Assembly (NCBI RefSeq): GCF_036417845.1
Contig: NC_090011.1
Location: 806,001-870,000, forward strand
DNA from: Apteryx mantelli
Lineage: Eukaryota; Chordata; Aves; Apterygiformes; Apterygidae
DNA: 64,000 nucleotides
Direction: 5' to 3'
The notes under the pieces were generated by a model. That model worked only from the letters and a program-made list of their open reading frames with translations, ran no database searches and was not told the origin of the DNA. Shown here one piece after another: positions 53,801-62,800 of this stretch (within the stretch, counting starts at the first letter, position 1; every line of letters begins with the position of its first letter). The translations under genes were made by a program, and so were the position numbers.

Positions 53801-56800
53801 GCAAGCAAGCAAGCAAGCTAGGAGAAAGCATGAAGGAAGGAAGGAAGGATTTAAAAAGGTTTTGTATGGATTGAGGGAAGGCGGGAGAAGGGGATTAGAC
53901 GGGCTAAAGACGGGAATGACAGAGAGGAGAAACTGAGAGCAGGAGCACTCTGAATGCTCCTGTGAGCACCCCTGAGCTCGTGTGGGCTCTCTGCCTCAGG
54001 TAGGGCATGCACAGCGGTGGCCTTTGTTTAGCTGTGTGAGCCCAGGTGCCAGGGGTCTTCCCCGGCCAGGGCTGCACAGCAGCACAGTGCTGGACTAGTT
54101 GCCGAAGGCTGCTGCCTTCTGCCGAGAATCATAACCCTAGCAGGGTACTCCTGAGCGCTTTGTGCAATCCCTCCCCCAGCAGTTTGTAATGGCCCTTCCG
54201 CTTTCTTTTGCAGGGCAACTGCAAGGACAGCTAGGTGAGTGCTTCCTGGCGTGTGAGAGAGGCTCCTTGTTGCTGGAGGGGAAGGTGGGAATGGGGAGCA
54301 CTGTGTGTCCGTGGGGCCAGCCCTTGGCCCTGCCAGCCACGAAGGAAGCCTGCTGCTTGCCTCCCAAGGTGTCCCTTGCCCGCCTGGCCTCCGCTGCCGC
54401 GATGGCCCTTGTGGGCTGGCGTGAGCAGGCAGCAGGAAAGGAGGAGGGAAGGAAGTGTATGAGGTGGACTGTCAGGGCAGGGCCGGGCAGGGCTGAAGGG
54501 TGGAAATGAGGAAGGTAGGATGGAGGGAAGGCGATTAGGTGGTGGATCAGTGGAAGGGAGGTAAGTGGGAAGGAAGGGAGGGGAGAAGGAAGAGGGGTGG
54601 GAGGAATGAAGGGAAAGAAGGAGGAGAAAGGTCCATCAGCCTTGAAGGAAGGGAGGAATAGAGGATGGAAGTGGGAAGCACAGATATGAGAGAACGGAGG
54701 AAGGGAGGGCGGTAGGCATATGAAGTTTCCTGTGAAGAAATGGGAGCCCGTGTGAGCTCTCTTTGGCCTGGGTGGCTCTCCACAGCGGTGTCCTTTGCTT
54801 GGCTGTGTGACCCCAGCCGCCAAGGGGTTTCCCAGGGCAGGTGCCAGCATAGACGTGGACTAGTCGATGGAGGCTGTCATCTTGTGTAGGGTATTAAAAG
54901 CTTTGAGGAGCGCTTCCCCAGTGCATCATGTAACCGAGCACCAGCAGTTTCTAACCGCCCTTCTCCTTTCCTGTGCAGCGCACCTTCAAGGACAGATAGG
55001 TGAGTGCCCTCGAGCATGTGAGAGAGGTTCCTTGTCCAATGAGCAAAGATGGGCATGGGGAGATCCTTGTGTCCATAGGCAAAGCCCTTCTTCCCGCTAG
55101 CCATAAACAGAGCCTGCTACTTGCAAGGTGTCCCTTGTTTGGCCCCCTTTAACGCCAGCCGCCAAGGGCTTTCCCAGGGCAGGTCTTGGTGTCAGCACAC
55201 ACCTGGACTAGTCAGTGGAGGCGGTTGTCTTCCCACGGCAATCAAAACCTTACCATGGTGCCCATTGCAGTGCTTTCTTCATTGTGCCTGTGCTTCAGGC
55301 TGGGCACTGTTGCCTGATGGCGAGGGTCTGCAAAGGGCGAGAGGAGCCCCTGGGGACCCCAGACTGGGCGGGCAGAGGAGGTGCTGTTCTACTGAAGGGC
55401 ATCCCTCATGGAGCCAGGCTGTGCTCTTCCCAGCATGGGGAGAACAAACCAACAGCTCTCCCCAAGAACATCACAGCTGCAGACGAGCACTTCCTTGCTA
55501 ACTGCCTCTGCCTTTGTGTTGTAGAACGGCTGCAGGAGGAAAAGGGTAAGTTCCCTCCGATGCCTGAGAAATTCCCCTTGCAGAGAGACAGCGAGTGCCC
55601 TTGCAAGAGGGCCCTGCCGCTGTCCATGGGCCTCCTAAGCGGGAGGCCAGAAACACTGCCATTCGTCAGAAGGCTCTCTCGCCAAAAGACTGACACCTCT
55701 CTCTCTCCTTTCCACTTCCCTTTGCCTTTTACAGACCGACTGCTGAAAGAACACAGTAAGTGACCTTTGCTTTCTGGTACTTCTTTGGCAACCGTGACCT
55801 GCTGAGACCTCCTTGCGGCACCTGCACAGCTCAGGAAAGCCTCCTGGCCTCCTCCAGTTGTGCAGGGACACATGGTGTTGTGATAATCAAGGCCCTGTAG
55901 AAAGGGAAGGCCATGATGTCAAAGGATCTCCTTGGGCCCAAGGCTGAGAGGTTGCTGCTGGGGTCCCCGGGGTGCAGAACGCGGACTGGGAAGAGAGCTG
56001 CAATGAGGGGAAGGGAGAAGTCAGCAAAGACCTGTGTGGGGAGCCGTGGCAGGGTCTGAGGCGCAGTGGCCTGTCTTTGCTAAGTGCCTTTCCCCTTCCT
56101 TTTGTAGCTCAGGTGAAAGAAGAAAAAGGTAAGTGGTCTGCGCTGCCTGGGACACGGGCCTTGTGGGGAGGTCCTGTGGCGAGAGGGAGTTGCGGGCGTC
56201 CAAAGCCGCGGGGCTTCTTGGGGCAGGCAAGGAGCCCCTTGTTGTGAGCAGGAGTGGAGCTGCTGCCCCTGTGCAGGCTGCCCAGCGGAGGTCTTCCTCT
56301 TTAGCTGCAGCCTGCCCGGCAGGCTTGCCTGAGGAACAGGAGCATGTGGGAGGCAGGCAGAGAGGGCCAGAAGGCAGACCTGGAATGAGGCGCGAGCAAA
56401 GGAAGCAGGGAAGAAGGTGAGGAGAGCAGGAAGCGATAAGCAGGGCCAGAAGGGGGGAAGGAAGCCACTAAGGCTGGGTGGAAGAGAAGGGAAGGGTGGA
56501 GGTGTGGCAGGGCATCAGGGCATGAGGAAGGGCTTGCAGAAGGCAGGCTGGAGGGAGGGAAGGATGGGTGATAGGACGGAAGGAAGGGTGGAAAGAAGAA
56601 CAGAATGAAGAATGGAAGGAAGGAGGGAAGCAAGCAAGCAAGCAAGGTAGGAGAAAGCATGAAGGAAGGAAGGAAGGATTTAAAAAGGTTTTGTATGGAT
56701 TGAGGGAAGGCGGGAGAAGGGGATTAGACGGGCTAAAGACGGGAATGACAGAGAGGAGAAACTGAGAGCAGGAGCACTCTGAATGCTCCTGTGAGCACCC

Positions 56801-59800
56801 CTGAGCTCGTGTGGGCTCTCTGCCTCAGGTAGGGCATGCACAGCGGTGGCCTTTGTTTAGGTGTGTGAGCCCAGGTGCCAGGGGTCTTCCCCGGCCAGGG
56901 CTGCACAGCAGCACAGTGCTGGACTAGTTGCCGAAGGCTGCTGCCTTCTGCCGAGAATCATAACCCTAGCAGGGTACTCCTGAGCGCTTTGTGCAATCCC
57001 TCCCCCAGCAGTTTGTAATGGCCCTTCCGCTTTCTTTTGCAGGGCAACTGCAAGGACAGCTAGGTGAGTGCTTCCTGGCGTGTGAGAGAGGCTCCTTGTT
57101 GCTGGAGGGGAAGGTGGGAATGGGGAGCACTGTGTGTCCGTGGGGCCAGCCCTTGGCCCTGCCAGCCACGAAGGAAGCCTGCTGCTTGCCTCCCAAGGTG
57201 TCCCTTGCCCGCCTGGCCTCCGCTGCCGCGATGGCCCTTGTGGGCTGGCGTGAGCAGGCAGCAGGAAAGGAGGAGGGAAGGAAGTGTATGAGGTGGACTG
57301 TCAGGGCAGGGCCGGGCAGGGCTGAAGGGTGGAAATGAGGAAGGTAGGATGGAGGGAAGGCGATTAGGTGGTGGATCAGTGGAAGGGAGGTAAGTGGGAA
57401 GGAAGGGAGGGGAGAAGGAAGAGGGGTGGGAGGAATGAAGGGAAAGAAGGAGGAGAAAGGTCCATCAGCCTTGAAGGAAGGGAGGAATAGAGGATGGAAG
57501 TGGGAAGCACAGATATGAGAGAACGGAGGAAGGGAGGGCGGTAGGCATATGAAGTTTCCTGTGAAGAAATGGGAGCCCGTGTGAGCTCTCTTTGGCCTGG
57601 GTGGCTCTCCACAGCGGTGTCCTTTGCTTGGCTGTGTGACCCCAGCCGCCAAGGGGTTTCCCAGGGCAGGTGCCAGCATAGACGTGGACTAGTCGATGGA
57701 GGCTGTCATCTTGTGTAGGGTATTAAAAGCTTTGAGGAGCGCTTCCCCAGTGCATCATGTAACCGAGCACCAGCAGTTTCTAACCGCCCTTCTCCTTTCC
57801 TGTGCAGCGCACCTTCAAGGACAGATAGGTGAGTGCCCTCGAGCATGTGAGAGAGGTTCCTTGTCCAATGAGCAAAGATGGGCATGGGGAGATCCTTGTG
57901 TCCATAGGCAAAGCCCTTCTTCCCGCTAGCCATAAACAGAGCCTGCTACTTGCAAGGTGTCCCTTGTTTGGCCCCCTTTAACGCCAGCCGCCAAGGGCTT
58001 TCCCAGGGCAGGTCTTGGTGTCAGCACACACCTGGACTAGTCAGTGGAGGCGGTTGTCTTCCCACGGCAATCAAAACCTTACCATGGTGCCCATTGCAGT
58101 GCTTTCTTCATTGTGCCTGTGCTTCAGGCTGGGCACTGTTGCCTGATGGCGAGGGTCTGCAAAGGGCGAGAGGAGCCCCTGGGGACCCCAGACTGGGCGG
58201 GCAGAGGAGGTGCTGTTCTACTGAAGGGCATCCCTCATGGAGCCAGGCTGTGCTCTTCCCAGCATGGGGAGAACAAACCAACAGCTCTCCCCAAGAACAT
58301 CACAGCTGCAGACGAGCACTTCCTTGCTAACTGCCTCTGCCTTTGTGTTGTAGAACGGACGCAGGAGGAAAAGGGTAAGTTCCCTCCGATGCCTGAGAAA
58401 TTCCCCTTGCAGAGAGACAGCGAGTGCCCTTGCAAGAGGGCCCTGCCGCTGTCCATGGGCCTCCTAAGCGGGAGGCCAGAAACACTGCCATTCGTCAGAA
58501 GGCTCTCTCGCCAAAAGACTGACACCTCTCTCTCTCCTTTCCACTTCCCTTTGCCTTTTACAGACCGACTGCTGAAAGAACACAGTAAGTGACCTTTGCT
58601 TTCTGGTACTTCTTTGGCAACCGTGACCTGCTGAGACCTCCTTGCGGCACCTGCACAGCTCAGGAAAGCCTCCTGGCCTCCTCCAGTTGTGCAGGGACAC
58701 ATGGTGTTGTGATAATCAAGGCCCTGTAGAAAGGGAAGGCCATGATGTCAAAGGATCTCCTTGGGCCCAAGGCTGAGAGGTTGCTGCTGGGGTCCCCGGG
58801 GTGCAGAACGCGGACCGGGAAGAGAGCTGCAATGAGGGGAAGGGAGAAGTCAGCAAAGACCTGTGTGGGGAGCCGTGGCAGGGTCTGAGGCGCAGTGGCC
58901 TGTCTTTGCTAAGTGCCTTTCCCCTTCCTTTTGTAGCTCAGGTGAAAGAAGAAAAAGGTAAGTGGTCTGCGCTGCCTGGGACACGGGCCTTGTGGGGAGG
59001 TCCTGTGGCGAGAGGGAGTTGCGGGCGTCCAAAGCCGCGGGGCTTCTTGGGGCAGGCAAGGAGCCCCTTGTTGTGAGCAGGAGTGGAGCTGCTGCCCCTG
59101 TGCAGGCTGCCCAGCGGAGGTCTTCCTCTTTAGCTGCAGCCTGCCCGGCAGGCTTGCCTGAGGAACAGGAGCATGTGGGAGGCAGGCAGAGAGGGCCAGA
59201 AGGCAGACCTGGAATGAGGCGCGAGCAAAGGAAGCAGGGAAGAAGGTGAGGAGAGCAGGAAGCGATAAGCAGGGCCAGAAGGGGGGAAGGAAGCCACTAA
59301 GGCTGGGTGGAAGAGAAGGGAAGGGTGGAGGTGTGGCAGGGCATGAGGGCATGAGGAAGGGCTTGCAGAAGGCAGGCTGGAGGGAGGGAAGGATGGGTGA
59401 TAGGACGGAAGGAAGGGTGGAAAGAAGAACAGAATGAAGAATGGAAGGAAGGAGGGAAGCAAGCAAGCAAGCAAGCTAGGAGAAAGCATGAAGGAAGGAA
59501 GGAAGGATTTAAAAAGGTTTTGTATGGATTGAGGGAAGGCGGGAGAAGGGGATTAGACGGGCTAAAGACGGGAATGACAGAGAGGAGAAACTGAGAGCAG
59601 GAGCACTCTGAATGCTCCTGTGAGCACCCCTGAGCTCGTGTGGGCTCTCTGCCTCAGGTAGGGCATGCACAGCGGTGGCCTTTGTTTAGCTGTGTGAGCC
59701 CAGGTGCCAGGGGTCTTCCCCGGCCAGGGCTGCACAGCAGCACAGTGCTGGACTAGTTGCCGAAGGCTGCTGCCTTCTGCCGAGAATCATAACCCTAGCA

Positions 59801-62800
59801 GGGTACTCCTGAGCGCTTTGTGCAATCCCTCCCCCAGCAGTTTGTAATGGCCCTTCCGCTTTCTTTTGCAGGGCAACTGCAAGGACAGCTAGGTGAGTGC
59901 TTCCTGGCGTGTGAGAGAGGCTCCTTGTTGCTGGAGGGGAAGGTGGGAATGGGGAGCACTGTGTGTCCGTGGGGCCAGCCCTTGGCCCTGCCAGCCACGA
60001 AGGAAGCCTGCTGCTTGCCTCCCAAGGTGTCCCTTGCCCGCCTGGCCTCCGCTGCCGCGATGGCCCTTGTGGGCTGGCGTGAGCAGGCAGCAGGAAAGGA
60101 GGAGGGAAGGAAGTGTATGAGGTGGACTGTCAGGGCAGGGCCGGGCAGGGCTGAAGGGTGGAAATGAGGAAGGTAGGATGGAGGGAAGGCGATTAGGTGG
60201 TGGATCAGTGGAAGGGAGGTAAGTGGGAAGGAAGGGAGGGGAGAAGGAAGAGGGGTGGGAGGAATGAAGGGAAAGAAGGAGGAGAAAGGTCCATCAGCCT
60301 TGAAGGAAGGGAGGAATAGAGGATGGAAGTGGGAAGCACAGATATGAGAGAACGGAGGAAGGGAGGGCGGTAGGCATATGAAGTTTCCTGTGAAGAAATG
60401 GGAGCCCGTGTGAGCTCTCTTTGGCCTGGGTGGCTCTCCACAGCGGTGTCCTTTGCTTGGCTGTGTGACCCCAGCCGCCAAGGGGTTTCCCAGGGCAGGT
60501 GCCAGCATAGACGTGGACTAGTCGATGGAGGCTGTCATCTTGTGTAGGGTATTAAAAGCTTTGAGGAGCGCTTCCCCAGTGCATCATGTAACCGAGCACC
60601 AGCAGTTTCTAACCGCCCTTCTCCTTTCCTGTGCAGCGCACCTTCAAGGACAGATAGGTGAGTGCCCTCGAGCATGTGAGAGAGGTTCCTTGTCCAATGA
60701 GCAAAGATGGGCATGGGGAGATCCTTGTGTCCATAGGCAAAGCCCTTCTTCCCGCTAGCCATAAACAGAGCCTGCTACTTGCAAGGTGTCCCTTGTTTGG
60801 CCCCCTTTAACGCCAGCCGCCAAGGGCTTTCCCAGGGCAGGTCTTGGTGTCAGCACACACCTGGACTAGTCAGTGGAGGCGGTTGTCTTCCCACGGCAAT
60901 CAAAACCTTACCATGGTGCCCATTGCAGTGCTTTCTTCATTGTGCCTGTGCTTCAGGCTGGGCACTGTTGCCTGATGGCGAGGGTCTGCAAAGGGCGAGA
61001 GGAGCCCCTGGGGACCCCAGACTGGGCGGGCAGAGGAGGTGCTGTTCTACTGAAGGGCATCCCTCATGGAGCCAGGCTGTGCTCTTCCCAGCATGGGGAG
61101 AACAAACCAACAGCTCTCCCCAAGAACATCACAGCTGCAGACGAGCACTTCCTTGCTAACTGCCTCTGCCTTTGTGTTGTAGAACGGACGCAGGAGGAAA
61201 AGGGTAAGTTCCCTCCGATGCCTGAGAAATTCCCCTTGCAGAGAGACAGCGAGTGCCCTTGCAAGAGGGCCCTGCCGCTGTCCATGGGCCTCCTAAGCGG
61301 GAGGCCAGAAACACTGCCATTCGTCAGAAGGCTCTCTCGCCAAAAGACTGACACCTCTCTCTCTCCTTTCCACTTCCCTTTGCCTTTTACAGACCGACTG
61401 CTGAAAGAACACAGTAAGTGACCTTTGCTTTCTGGTACTTCTTTGGCAACCGTGACCTGCTGAGACCTCCTTGCGGCACCTGCACAGCTCAGGAAAGCCT
61501 CCTGGCCTCCTCCAGTTGTGCAGGGACACATGGTGTTGTGATAATCAAGGCCCTGTAGAAAGGGAAGGCCATGATGTCAAAGGATCTCCTTGGGCCCAAG
61601 GCTGAGAGGTTGCTGCTGGGGTCCCCGGGGTGCAGAACGCGGACCGGGAAGAGAGCTGCAATGAGGGGAAGGGAGAAGTCAGCAAAGACCTGTGTGGGGA
61701 GCCGTGGCAGGGTCTGAGGCGCAGTGGCCTGTCTTTGCTAAGTGCCTTTCCCCTTCCTTTTGTAGCTCAGGTGAAAGAAGAAAAAGGTAAGTGGTCTGCG
61801 CTGCCTGGGACACGGGCCTTGTGGGGAGGTCCTGTGGCGAGAGGGAGTTGCGGGCGTCCAAAGCCGCGGGGCTTCTTGGGGCAGGCAAGGAGCCCCTTGT
61901 TGTGAGCAGGAGTGGAGCTGCTGCCCCTGTGCAGGCTGCCCAGCGGAGGTCTTCCTCTTTAGCTGCAGCCTGCCCGGCAGGCTTGCCTGAGGAACAGGAG
62001 CATGTGGGAGGCAGGCAGAGAGGGCCAGAAGGCAGACCTGGAATGAGGCGCGAGCAAAGGAAGCAGGGAAGAAGGTGAGGAGAGCAGGAAGCGATAAGCA
62101 GGGCCAGAAGGGGGGAAGGAAGCCACTAAGGCTGGGTGGAAGAGAAGGGAAGGGTGGAGGTGTGGCAGGGCATGAGGGCATGAGGAAGGGCTTGCAGAAG
62201 GCAGGCTGGAGGGAGGGAAGGATGGGTGATAGGACGGAAGGAAGGGTGGAAAGAAGAACAGAATGAAGAATGGAAGGAAGGAGGGAAGCAAGCAAGCAAG
62301 CAAGGTAGGAGAAAGCATGAAGGAAGGAAGGAAGGATTTAAAAAGGTTTTGTATGGATTGAGGGAAGGCGGGAGAAGGGGATTAGACGGGCTAAAGACGG
62401 GAATGACAGAGAGGAGAAACTGAGAGCAGGAGCACTCTGAATGCTCCTGTGAGCACCCCTGAGCTCGTGTGGGCTCTCTGCCTCAGGTAGGGCATGCACA
62501 GCGGTGGCCTTTGTTTAGGTGTGTGAGCCCAGGTGCCAGGGGTCTTCCCCGGCCAGGGCTGCACAGCAGCACAGTGCTGGACTAGTTGCCGAAGGCTGCT
62601 GCCTTCTGCCGAGAATCATAACCCTAGCAGGGTACTCCTGAGCGCTTTGTGCAATCCCTCCCCCAGCAGTTTGTAATGGCCCTTCCGCTTTCTTTTGCAG
62701 GGCAACTGCAAGGACAGCTAGGTGAGTGCTTCCTGGCGTGTGAGAGAGGCTCCTTGTTGCTGGAGGGGAAGGTGGGAATGGGGAGCACTGTGTGTCCGTG

